Assembly: GCA_002287215.1 (NCBI GenBank)
Contig: LMVO01000045.1
Coordinates: forward strand, 1 to 64,000
Origin: Methanocorpusculum parvum
Lineage (GTDB): Archaea; Halobacteriota; Methanomicrobia; Methanomicrobiales; Methanocorpusculaceae
Reading direction: 5' to 3'
Length of the DNA stretch: 64,000 nt
Every line of letters starts with the position of its first letter. Position 1 is the stretch's first letter. Positions 8,925-16,266 of this stretch are shown piece after piece. Both the position numbers and the translations under genes were made by a program. The notes under the pieces are model-generated. The model was not told where the DNA came from and ran no database searches. It worked only from the letters and a program-made list of their open reading frames with translations.

Positions 8925-9242
8925 TTAAAGATATTTGTGGCCGCGAAGCCAGTCTACCTGAGGGGTGGTATACCGATAAATGATATCACACTTGTCATCC
9001 TGGAAATCCCAGGGCACAACAATAAGGATATCTCCTTCACGGATCCATACTCGTTTCTTGATCTTGCCTTTGATCCGCCCTAAGCGCGTAACGCCGTCTG
9101 AGCATCGAACTCTGATGTGGTTTGATCCAAGCATCAGTTCGGCCTGTGCAAACTGTTCGCGTATTCGTTTATTCGGCAGTTTTACACGAATAATACTGCC
9201 GTCATCTGATACGTCCTGATTAGCGTTCTCTATTCTTCCCAA
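8925..9242 (-). CDS. eif1a: Translation initiation factor aIF-1A
   Basis: A 105-residue protein with the OB-fold of eIF1A: QAELMLGSNHIRVRCSDGVTRLGRIKGKIKKRVWIREGD and the following IVVPWDFQDDKCDIIYRYT are hallmark segments (each part read separately). It acts at the ribosomal A site during start-codon selection. No in-frame ATG lies upstream, and the best start is TTG at 9242, preceded by GGGGAAG. That purine block is one arm of an inverted repeat at 9252-9276, so initiation may be regulated. The protein is slightly shorter than many eIF1A homologues because it lacks a basic N-terminal tail. Confidence 0.9.
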   Translation of the reverse strand: MGRIENANQDVSDDGSIIRVKLPNKRIREQFAQAELMLGSNHIRVRCSDGVTRLGRIKGKIKKRVWIREGDILIVVPWDFQDDKCDIIYRYTTPQVDWLRGHKYL

Positions 9243-9251
9243 GTGATACTT

Positions 9252-9276
9252 CCCCTATAGTACTTTATTATAGGGG
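9252..9276 (-). promoter_or_regulatory. Inverted repeat overlapping promoter/ribosome binding site of aIF-1A
   Basis: CCCCTATA (9252-9259) and TATAGGGG (9269-9276) form a perfect 8-bp inverted repeat with a 9-nt spacer. Read on the minus strand, the distal arm includes the GGGG that would serve as ribosome binding site for the TTG start at 9242. The proximal arm contains a CCTATAATA TATA-like box. It may therefore be an RNA hairpin covering the binding site, or a DNA operator over the promoter of a nearly leaderless transcript. Confidence 0.45.
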
Positions 9277-9474
9277 TTGAAACCTGATAAACACTCCGGG
9301 ACCCGGCCTCTTTTCTAAGAGAAGGAAAACGGCGGTGAAATTTTCGTTAAAATCCGTGACCGGGATGTCTCTGACGGTTCCGGCAGACCTTTTTTCATCA
9401 TTTCCGTGAATCCAGTGCCAGGACCTATACGGTTGAGACGGGAGGAAAAAAAGGGACCGTTCCGTCCGGAAGCT

Positions 9475-9492
9475 TAATGTATATATACATTA
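9475..9492 (+). promoter_or_regulatory. Palindromic operator and TATA region of the GntR-ABC operon
   Basis: TAATGTATATATACATTA is a perfect 18-bp palindrome ending 25 bases before the GTG start of the GntR-type regulator. It includes a TATA-like core. YtrA-type regulators generally bind such symmetric sites in their own promoters, so autoregulation is inferred. Confidence 0.6.
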
Positions 9493-9517
9493 TACACATT
9501 AGGCAAGGTACGAACAG

Positions 9518-9892
9518 GTGAAGATCCTTATCAGCAACGCGAGTGAAAAGCCGATCTATGAGCAGATAACAACGCAGCTCAAAGCCATGATCATCAGCGG
9601 CGAGCTTCTTCCCGAGTCGCCGCTTCCAAGCATGCGTCTTCTTGCAAAAGAGCTGAGGATCAGTGTCATCACCACGAAAAGGGCGTACACCGATCTGGAA
9701 CGCGACGGTTTTATCGAGACCGTTCCCGGGAAAGGCAGTTTTGTCGCCAAAAAAAATACCGAACTGATCAGAGAACAGCAGCTGCTTTTGGCTCAGGAGC
9801 ATCTGCAGAAGGCCGTTGATGCGGCGAAACATTTCGGGATACCAAGATCCGAGCTCAGGGAGATGCTCGAACTCATCTATGATGGAGAATAA
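9518..9892 (+). CDS. GntR-family transcriptional regulator, YtrA type
   Basis: A 124-residue protein with an N-terminal winged helix-turn-helix of the GntR family: PIYEQITTQLKAMIISGELLPESPLPSMRLLAKELRIS region, followed by VITTKRAYTDLERDGFIETVPGKGSFV (described in two parts). The effector domain is only a short helix of about 50 residues, which is the YtrA subtype. YtrA regulators are usually the first gene of an ABC transporter operon they repress, exactly as here. The start is GTG at 9518 after AGGCAAGG. The palindrome at 9475-9492 is the likely binding site. Confidence 0.88.
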   Translation: MKILISNASEKPIYEQITTQLKAMIISGELLPESPLPSMRLLAKELRISVITTKRAYTDLERDGFIETVPGKGSFVAKKNTELIREQQLLLAQEHLQKAVDAAKHFGIPRSELREMLELIYDGE

Positions 9893-9894
9893 CA

Positions 9895-10755
9895 ATGTCT
9901 GACGCGATTTGTGTAGAGAAATTATGTAAACAATATCCGGATTTTTCCCTGCAGGACGTCTCGTTTTGTCTTCCGAAAGGAAGCATCATGGGGTTCATCG
10001 GGGAGAACGGAGCAGGAAAGACCACTACGATAAAAACCATGCTTGGGATCGCGAAAAAAACCGGCGGTTCGGTGAAACTGTTCGGGCTGGATTTTGCTGA
10101 TCACGAAAAGGAGATCAAGAGCCGTATCGGCGTCGTCTTCGATGAATGCAGTTTTCACGACACGCTCACTGCGGCGGACGTCGCGAAGATCCTTGGGAAA
10201 ATCTATGCGGATTGGGACGATCCGCTCTATCTCAGATATCTCAGACAGTTCGGCCTTCCGGAAAAGAAAAAGATCAAAGAGTACTCCCGGGGAATGAAGA
10301 TGAAACTCAGCATCGCCGCCGCCCTTTCCCATCACCCGGATCTTTTGATCCTCGATGAACCCACGAGCGGCCTCGATCCGGTCGTCCGCGAGGAGATCCT
10401 GGATATCTTCCTTGAGTTCATTCAGGACGAGGAGCATGCGATCCTGCTCTCCTCGCATATAACGAGCGATCTTGACAAGATCGCCGATTACCTGACCTTC
10501 ATCCATGAAGGAAAGATCGTGCTTTCCAAATCCAAAGATGAGCTTCTGGAAGATCTGGGGATTCTCAAATGCAGCCGTGAGGAGTTCGATGCTCTCGACA
10601 AAAAATCATTCCTGACCTGCCGGACGAATCAGTTTGGGTGTGAGGTCCTCATCAAAGACAAGAAGGAGTTCATCGTCCGGCATCCTGAGATGATCGTGGA
10701 TCCGGTCTCGACCGAGTCGGTGATGCTGATGTACGCCCGGGGGACAGCGGTATGA
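9895..10755 (+). CDS. ABC transporter ATP-binding protein
   Basis: A 286-residue ATPase with Walker A GENGAGKTTT (about 37-46), signature YSRGMKMKLS, Walker B DLLILDEPTSGLDP and the switch histidine in LLSSHITSDLD. It belongs to the CcmA/YtrB-like group that pairs with small ABC-2 permeases. It starts 2 bases after the GntR gene and overlaps the permease gene by 4 bases (ATGA), so the three form one operon. The substrate is unknown; related bacterial systems respond to cell-envelope stress. Confidence 0.92.
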   Translation: MSDAICVEKLCKQYPDFSLQDVSFCLPKGSIMGFIGENGAGKTTTIKTMLGIAKKTGGSVKLFGLDFADHEKEIKSRIGVVFDECSFHDTLTAADVAKILGKIYADWDDPLYLRYLRQFGLPEKKKIKEYSRGMKMKLSIAAALSHHPDLLILDEPTSGLDPVVREEILDIFLEFIQDEEHAILLSSHITSDLDKIADYLTFIHEGKIVLSKSKDELLEDLGILKCSREEFDALDKKSFLTCRTNQFGCEVLIKDKKEFIVRHPEMIVDPVSTESVMLMYARGTAV

Positions 10756-11384
10756 AACCCGCGTTTTTGCTTCCCGGCCTTATGCTCAAGGATTTGCTGA
10801 ACCTTCGGCCGATGGGGAAGACCCTTCTTCTGATGTTTTTCATCTTCGGGATCATCTTCATCCCGATGGGAAATATCATGACCGTGTACTTCCTGCTGAT
10901 GATCTTTGCCGCTCTGCTTCCGATGACCTCGCTTTCGATGGATGATCTGGCGAAGTGGGACCGGTATGCCTTAACGATGCCTGTTACGAGACAGGAGATC
11001 GTGCGATCCAAGTATCTGCTGATGCTGGTGTTTTTCGTGATCGCGTTTCTGGTCTCCGGGACCATCGCTGCTGTCATGATGTATCTGGATCCTTCGAACG
11101 CGACCCCGCTGTGGTTTATGCTGCTTGTCGCTGCTCTGGGTATCTTCTACGGAGCATGTCTGATCCCGCTCCTCTATAAATTCGGTTCGGAAAAAGCCAG
11201 GTATCTGATGTTTGTGCTGATGATCGCAGCCGGAGTATTTCTGGTTGGCTGGTTCGCTCTTTTCGGCGAATCGTTTACCGGAGATCTCCTGCCCTTTGTG
11301 CTGACGCTCGATGCAGCGTCCATCGCTGCGGTCGTCGCCTCATACTTTGTATCGGTCAGGATCTATGAGAAAAAGGAGTTCTGA
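10752..11384 (+). CDS. ABC-2 type permease (six-helix membrane protein)
   Basis: A 210-residue membrane protein with six predicted helices. It contains the region MDDLAKWDRYALTMPVTRQE followed by RSKYLL, typical of the small ABC-2 permeases (YtrC/EcsB-like) found with YtrA regulators. Its start overlaps the end of the ATPase gene. It is the transmembrane partner of the preceding ATPase; direction and substrate of transport cannot be told from sequence. Confidence 0.85.
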   Translation: MKPAFLLPGLMLKDLLNLRPMGKTLLLMFFIFGIIFIPMGNIMTVYFLLMIFAALLPMTSLSMDDLAKWDRYALTMPVTRQEIVRSKYLLMLVFFVIAFLVSGTIAAVMMYLDPSNATPLWFMLLVAALGIFYGACLIPLLYKFGSEKARYLMFVLMIAAGVFLVGWFALFGESFTGDLLPFVLTLDAASIAAVVASYFVSVRIYEKKEF

Positions 11385-11385
11385 A

Positions 11386-12075
11386 ATGGCGGCATCGCCA
11401 AAAGAGCAGCTTTCAGAGCTTGAAGATGAGCTTGCCCTGCTGAAAGCGTATCCACAAGAGGATCTGGAAACCATCATCAGAGAGATCGGGTTTTCCTGCA
11501 CCTGCTGCGGGAAATGCTGCACAAAAGCGTTCAACGGCCATGTGTTTCTTCTTTCGGAGGATGCCAGCCGTCTGAAAACGTTTTCGCCTGAGTCCCTGAT
11601 GCCGGCGCCCGATTTCCCCTACTCGGATCCGTTTGGGAACTTCTATGTGTCCGGGTATGCGCTGAAAACACAAGAAAACGGGGACTGCGTGTTTCTGGAC
11701 GAAAACCGCCGATGCAAAATCTATGATCAGCGGTTTGCGATCTGCCGTGTGTATCCGTATATGCTTCACCGGGAGCCGGATGCCCGGGGAAAGATCGACT
11801 GGCGGCAGATATCGGGTCTCGACGAACACGGGGAGTATGACTGTATCATCTCTGATGAGGAGTGTTCCCGGATCGCCGAAGAAACGATCGTCTATGAAAC
11901 CGCGTATCTGGAACAGGAGATCGCTTTTCATAAAGCTATCCTGCAGAAGTTTTCCGACGAAGGCATTCGGTTCGTGAGAAAGGATCATGACGCCCGGGTC
12001 CGGGCATTTCTGAAAACAGGGAAAGCGAAGGTGTTTGTCTGGGACGGGTCCGGTTTCGTACAAGAAGTACTGTAA
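11386..12075 (+). CDS. CxxCxxCC-domain (YkgJ-like) metal-binding protein
   Basis: A 229-residue protein with FSCTCCGKCCTKAFNGHVFL near residues 40-60 and later cysteines in GDCVFLDENRRCKIYDQR and FAICRVYP. This is the CxxCxxCC family, predicted to bind zinc or iron; the function is not known. The N-terminal 30 residues are a charged helix. The ATG at 11386 follows an AAGGAG inside the end of the permease gene, so it may be co-transcribed with the ABC operon, but a functional link is not evident. A longer in-frame extension into the permease gene is rejected. Confidence 0.82.
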   Translation: MAASPKEQLSELEDELALLKAYPQEDLETIIREIGFSCTCCGKCCTKAFNGHVFLLSEDASRLKTFSPESLMPAPDFPYSDPFGNFYVSGYALKTQENGDCVFLDENRRCKIYDQRFAICRVYPYMLHREPDARGKIDWRQISGLDEHGEYDCIISDEECSRIAEETIVYETAYLEQEIAFHKAILQKFSDEGIRFVRKDHDARVRAFLKTGKAKVFVWDGSGFVQEVL

Positions 12076-12082
12076 ATGGGAT

Positions 12083-12643
12083 TTACGCGGTGTTGGTGTG
12101 GATCCAATTCGGGAAGGAGTTTGTTGGGTGTGGAAAACTAAGAAAAACCAACCGCGAATCGGCGCGAATCCCGCAAGCCTTTGGCTTGCTCCCAGAATCG
12201 GATTTGCTATTCCTCACTTTCGCCATCCAGCTTCGCTGTCTTGCTCATCCCTCATCGGGAGCGTTCGGGCAAATCCTGTCGCCGCTCCAGCGGCTCCCAA
12301 TAGTAAGTTCTCCTCCTCTTTTCCATAAAAATACTCTCCAAATATTTCTCTCACAGGAGGCGCTGGGGCGCCGACAGGATTTGCCCGAACGCTCCCGATG
12401 AAGGGACGAGCAAGTCGAGGGCGGGCTGACCCGCAGGGGAGGCCTCAGCCGAGCAAGGCTTTGCCTTGCGAGAGACTTGCGAGAGTGAGGATCAGCAAAT
12501 CCGATTTTTCTCGCCCGAAGGGCGGATTCGCGCCGATTCGCGGTTGGAATTTTCTCATGTATCCACATGTTTACCTACACGAAATCGAAGTGCATCTCAT
12601 AATTACCTCAGTTTTTCCCGATCGAGATCACAAAACCGCGTAA
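12083..12643. repeat. Large fold-back repeat, copy A (561 bp, non-coding)
   Basis: This region fills the 582-base gap between the CxxCxxCC gene and mfnA. It is bounded by TTACGCGGT (12083-12091) and ACCGCGTAA (12635-12643). Inside are two perfect nested inverted repeats: 24 bp at 12148-12171 with 12524-12547, and 29 bp at 12253-12281 with 12372-12400. Smaller hairpins occur, such as GCAAGCC/GGCTTGC near 12173. Open frames here are short and only follow the repeat. Ends and arms are shared with copy C (58375-58850) and partly with copy B (19182-19347). It could be a non-autonomous mobile element or a structured RNA/DNA element. Confidence 0.8.
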
Positions 12644-12657
12644 CTTCTCTAAAAAAA

Positions 12658-13755
12658 TTAGTTGATCTTTGCGACGTCTGCGAGGAAGTTTTCCACGACA
12701 TCGCGGGTCACGTGGGGCATCACGACGAATCTGAGATGGCCGAACCGTGTATGGGAGACGACCCATCCCTTCGGGACCGATCCGTCACCAAACGTCGCAA
12801 CGTTCATCACCGGATCAACGGCCCGAACATAACCGAACGCTTCCATACCTTCGATCAGGCGGCGGGTGTTTTCCATACAGCCGGCAACGACCGAACGGAA
12901 ACCCTCTCGTCCGAGGAGTTTGATGACGGCGTAAGCGCCGGCAACATCCGCTCCCGGCCGGGTCCCGGCAAGCGTGCACTCCTTCTTCACGGTCAGATAC
13001 GGCGTATCGACGTTGAGGGTTCCAAACTGCTCAGGTTCACGGAGGAGCAGACATCCGCAGGGGATCGTGCTCATTCCCATCTTGTGCGGATCGAGCGAGA
13101 TCGAGGATACTCCCGGAACTTCGAAATCGAACGGCGCAGGGTTTGGCAAAAACGGGATCACCATTCCGCCGAACGCTGCATCAACATGGAAGAACAAATC
13201 GTTTTCCAGAGCGATTCGGCCGATCCGCTCAATATCGTCGATCATCCCGTACTCGGTCGTTCCTGCTATTCCGGCAACGGCTATGGTATTTTTATCGGTC
13301 ATCTCCGCCATTTTATCGCAGTCAACGGTGTAATTTTTCCCGTAAGGGACCGTTCGCATCTCAAGTCCGAGCATATCGCAGGTCTTATCGAACGAAAAGT
13401 GCGCTGAAGCCGGCACAACGATATTGGGATTTATGATCCCGGGCTTGAGTTTTTTTGCGATACGGATCGCCTGCAGATTTGACTCGGTCCCGCCCGAGGT
13501 CGCATAGCCGCCGGCCTTTGGATGGTGCATAAGTTCGCCGAGCGAATGGACCAGACGGTCCTCTATCTGTGTTGTGCCCGGAAACAGTCCCGGGTCGCCG
13601 AGATTTGTGCCGCTGAACATTTCATGTACGGATACCGCGATCTCATGCGGAATCGTACACATCGAACTGAGGATATGATCGTGATGCAGATCCTCTGAGC
13701 GATATCCTGAGAGGAGAGAGATGACCTCCTCTCTTTTGCATCCTTTCTCCTCCAT
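12658..13755 (-). CDS. mfnA: L-tyrosine decarboxylase (methanofuran biosynthesis)
   Basis: MfnA makes tyramine from tyrosine, the first building block of methanofuran; in some archaea it also decarboxylates aspartate. The 365-residue protein is a PLP-dependent group II decarboxylase: GGYATSGGTESNLQAI for cofactor binding, HVDAAFGGMVIPF, and the lysine in SLDPHKMGMST that binds PLP. Length is usual for archaeal MfnA. It lies 29 bases downstream of ppsA on the same strand, so a two-gene transcript is possible. Its 3' end abuts the fold-back repeat. Confidence 0.93.
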   Translation of the reverse strand: MEEKGCKREEVISLLSGYRSEDLHHDHILSSMCTIPHEIAVSVHEMFSGTNLGDPGLFPGTTQIEDRLVHSLGELMHHPKAGGYATSGGTESNLQAIRIAKKLKPGIINPNIVVPASAHFSFDKTCDMLGLEMRTVPYGKNYTVDCDKMAEMTDKNTIAVAGIAGTTEYGMIDDIERIGRIALENDLFFHVDAAFGGMVIPFLPNPAPFDFEVPGVSSISLDPHKMGMSTIPCGCLLLREPEQFGTLNVDTPYLTVKKECTLAGTRPGADVAGAYAVIKLLGREGFRSVVAGCMENTRRLIEGMEAFGYVRAVDPVMNVATFGDGSVPKGWVVSHTRFGHLRFVVMPHVTRDVVENFLADVAKIN

Positions 13756-13784
13756 GAATAATCACGCTGAAAAATATGTTGGGG

Positions 13785-16061
13785 TTAGTTTTTCTTGAGT
13801 GCTGCGTTGAGCAGAATCTGTTTCTCGGTCTTTGCGACGGTCTCTCTGATCTTCTGGATGGCGTCGATGTTGGCCGAAACGCTTGCGATCCCCTGGTTTA
13901 CGAGCCACTTGACGAACTTCGGATCTGAGCCTGCCTGACCGCAGATGGAACATTCCACGCCTGCTTCTCTGCACTGTTCGATGCAGGATGCGATCAAACG
14001 CATGACAGCCGGGTGTTCGGGTTCGTACATCTCGCCAATCAGACCGTTGTTGCGGTCAACTGCGAGCGTGTACTGGACAAGATCGTTCGTTCCAAAGGAA
14101 CAGAAGTCGATGCCGGCTTTGATGAACTCGTCGATGATGATCGCCGATGCCGGGATTTCGACCATGATACCCAGATCCATGTGCTCCACATCGACTCCCC
14201 ATTCGCGGAACGACTCTTTTGCTGCAAGGAACTCGCGCGGGTGCTGGACGAGAGGGAACATGATACCAAGGTTGTGGTAGCCCGCTTCCCAGAGACGGCG
14301 GAAACACTCGGCCTGCATTCTGAACTGCTCTTTCTGACGGAGGTCACGGCGCAGACCGCGGAATCCGAGCATCGGGTTGTGCTCATGAGGTTCATCCTCG
14401 CCGCCTTCCATATTGAGGAACTCGTCGGTCGGCGAGTCGAGTGTTCTGACCCAGACCGATTTTCCGCGGAATGCATCGAGAACGGTCCTGATGCCGTCCA
14501 TCAGTTCATTGATGAGCTGTTCCTGTTTGTCGTGTTTGATGTACCAGGACGGGGTTTTGTTCATCCCGATGATGAGGTGTTCGATCCTGAGGAGACCGAC
14601 TCCGTCTGCTCCGGTGGCTGCAGCGCGTGCTGCTGCTTCGGGCATGGAAACATTGACCTTGACGGAGGTCGCGGTGATGATCGGCGAAGCGACGATGGCC
14701 GGACCTTTGGGTGAAGCTCCGCACTCTTCGGCGACGGCAAGCTTTCCGTCGTAGATGATACCTTTTTCTCCGTCGATCGTGACGATCTGACCTTCTTTCA
14801 GAAGGGAGGTCGCCTGTTTGGTTCCGACGACTGCCGGTGTTCCGAGTTCACGGGAGACGATCGCGGCGTGGCAGGTCATTCCTCCTTCATCGGTGATGAT
14901 GCCGACGACTTTTTTCATTGCCGGGACCATGTCGGGGTTCGTCATGGTGGCGACCATGATGTCTCCTTCCTGGACTCTGGAGGTGTCTTTCACATCATTG
15001 ACGAGAATGACTTTTCCGGATGCAACGCCCGGGGAAGCGCCGTATCCCTGGAGAATGATGGTTCCCGAGGCGGATGAAGCCGAGGAAGAGGATTTTGCCG
15101 GGTTTTTCTGGATCGTCGTGATCGGGCGGGACTGGAGGATGTAGATCGTGTCGCCGACCATACCCCATTCCATATCCTGGGGGCTCTTGTAGTGTTCCTC
15201 GGATTTTACTGCATACTCAGCAAGCCGGAGGATATCTTTGTCGGAAAGGACCTGGATGTTCTGTTTGTCTTTTGCGACTTCAGCGACTTTTGTGCCTTTC
15301 TTTCCGTCAGGGATGATCTCGACGGATTTTGTGGCGACGGTCTTCTGGATGATCTTTCTGCCTTTTCTGTCATAGACATAGTTGTCGGGAGAAACGGTTC
15401 CGGAAACGATGGCTTCGCCAAGTCCCCAGGATGCTTCGATCATGACGGTTTTGGCACCGGAGACCGGGTGGGATGAGAACATCACGCCGGCTTTCTCCGA
15501 GTAGACAAGCTGCTGGACGACGACCGCGATATTCACGCTGCGGTCATCGAAGCCGTTCTTTGAACGGTAGTAGATGGCACGGGAGGTGTAGAGCGATGCC
15601 CAGCAGTTCTGGACGGCTTCAAGGAGGTCTTTGTCGCCAAGGATGTTGAGATAGGTGTCCTGCTGACCGGCAAAGGATGCATCGGGAAGGTCTTCAGCAG
15701 TGGCGCTTGAACGAACGGCGACAACGGTCTGGTTCCCCATTTTTTTGTAGGATTCAATGATCTCTTTTTTGATTTTGTCCGGCATTTTTGCCGTACCGAC
15801 CATTGCCCGTACTTTTTCGGAGGTTGCGTTGAGGGCATCGTTGTCGTCAACGTCGAGTTTTTCAAGGATGGTGAAAAGAGGGTCTTCCAGTTTTGTCAGC
15901 TGTAAGAAACGGCGGAATGCCTGCGCTGTAACCACAAACGCCTGTGGGACAGGCAGACCGACATGGGTCATCTCCCCAAGGGAAGCGCCTTTCCCGCCTA
16001 CTGAGGTGATGTCAGTGTTGCGGATTTCAGTCAGCCAGAGAATATTGGGTGATTTGTCCAT
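13785..16061 (-). CDS. ppsA: Phosphoenolpyruvate synthase
   Basis: PpsA turns pyruvate and ATP into phosphoenolpyruvate and AMP and feeds gluconeogenesis in an autotroph. The 758-residue protein has three domains in order: the ATP-grasp domain (VGGKGASLGEM near the start, AVRSSATAEDLPDASFAGQQDT), the swivelling phosphohistidine domain with the catalytic His in GGMTCHAAIVSRELGTPAV, and the PEP/pyruvate barrel (GFRGLRRDL, FCSFGTNDLVQYTLAVDRN, CSICGQAG). The ATG is at 16061. The upstream 205 bases separate it from divergent serA. Confidence 0.96.
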   Translation of the reverse strand: MDKSPNILWLTEIRNTDITSVGGKGASLGEMTHVGLPVPQAFVVTAQAFRRFLQLTKLEDPLFTILEKLDVDDNDALNATSEKVRAMVGTAKMPDKIKKEIIESYKKMGNQTVVAVRSSATAEDLPDASFAGQQDTYLNILGDKDLLEAVQNCWASLYTSRAIYYRSKNGFDDRSVNIAVVVQQLVYSEKAGVMFSSHPVSGAKTVMIEASWGLGEAIVSGTVSPDNYVYDRKGRKIIQKTVATKSVEIIPDGKKGTKVAEVAKDKQNIQVLSDKDILRLAEYAVKSEEHYKSPQDMEWGMVGDTIYILQSRPITTIQKNPAKSSSSASSASGTIILQGYGASPGVASGKVILVNDVKDTSRVQEGDIMVATMTNPDMVPAMKKVVGIITDEGGMTCHAAIVSRELGTPAVVGTKQATSLLKEGQIVTIDGEKGIIYDGKLAVAEECGASPKGPAIVASPIITATSVKVNVSMPEAAARAAATGADGVGLLRIEHLIIGMNKTPSWYIKHDKQEQLINELMDGIRTVLDAFRGKSVWVRTLDSPTDEFLNMEGGEDEPHEHNPMLGFRGLRRDLRQKEQFRMQAECFRRLWEAGYHNLGIMFPLVQHPREFLAAKESFREWGVDVEHMDLGIMVEIPASAIIIDEFIKAGIDFCSFGTNDLVQYTLAVDRNNGLIGEMYEPEHPAVMRLIASCIEQCREAGVECSICGQAGSDPKFVKWLVNQGIASVSANIDAIQKIRETVAKTEKQILLNAALKKN

Positions 16062-16223
16062 AGATACTCATTATATCATTACTCCCTTAACAATAATAGA
16101 TTATTGGCAGGGAGCAGTTTTTTCGCCGGCCGGGTCCTTTGGATGCCGGGCAAAAGGATATCTTTTTTCCGGGGATTTTTGGGTGGGGATTTTTCTTTGG
16201 CGGAGGGTTTTGCTCAGCACAGA

Positions 16224-16266
16224 AACATACTATACGGGTGACTGCCAAATAAGTACACGATTATCC
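16224..16266 (+). promoter_or_regulatory. serA promoter, short leader
   Basis: A TATA-like CATACTATACG at 16224-16234 would start transcription near 16256-16260, only about 10 bases before the GTG codon. No ribosome binding site is visible, so serA is probably translated from a leaderless or nearly leaderless mRNA. Confidence 0.4.

Noticed and set aside
12083-12643. CRISPR array or insertion sequence
   Set aside because: The repeats are nested inverted pairs, not regularly spaced direct repeats, and no transposase or cas gene is present.
12466-13407. 313-codon plus-strand frame opposite mfnA
   Set aside because: It is antisense to a clear MfnA, has no recognisable family features and partly runs through the fold-back repeat.
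15757-16266. N-terminal extension of SerA by 170 residues
   Set aside because: The extension is antisense to ppsA and has no similarity to the dehydrogenase family; the GTG at 16267 gives the normal start and length.
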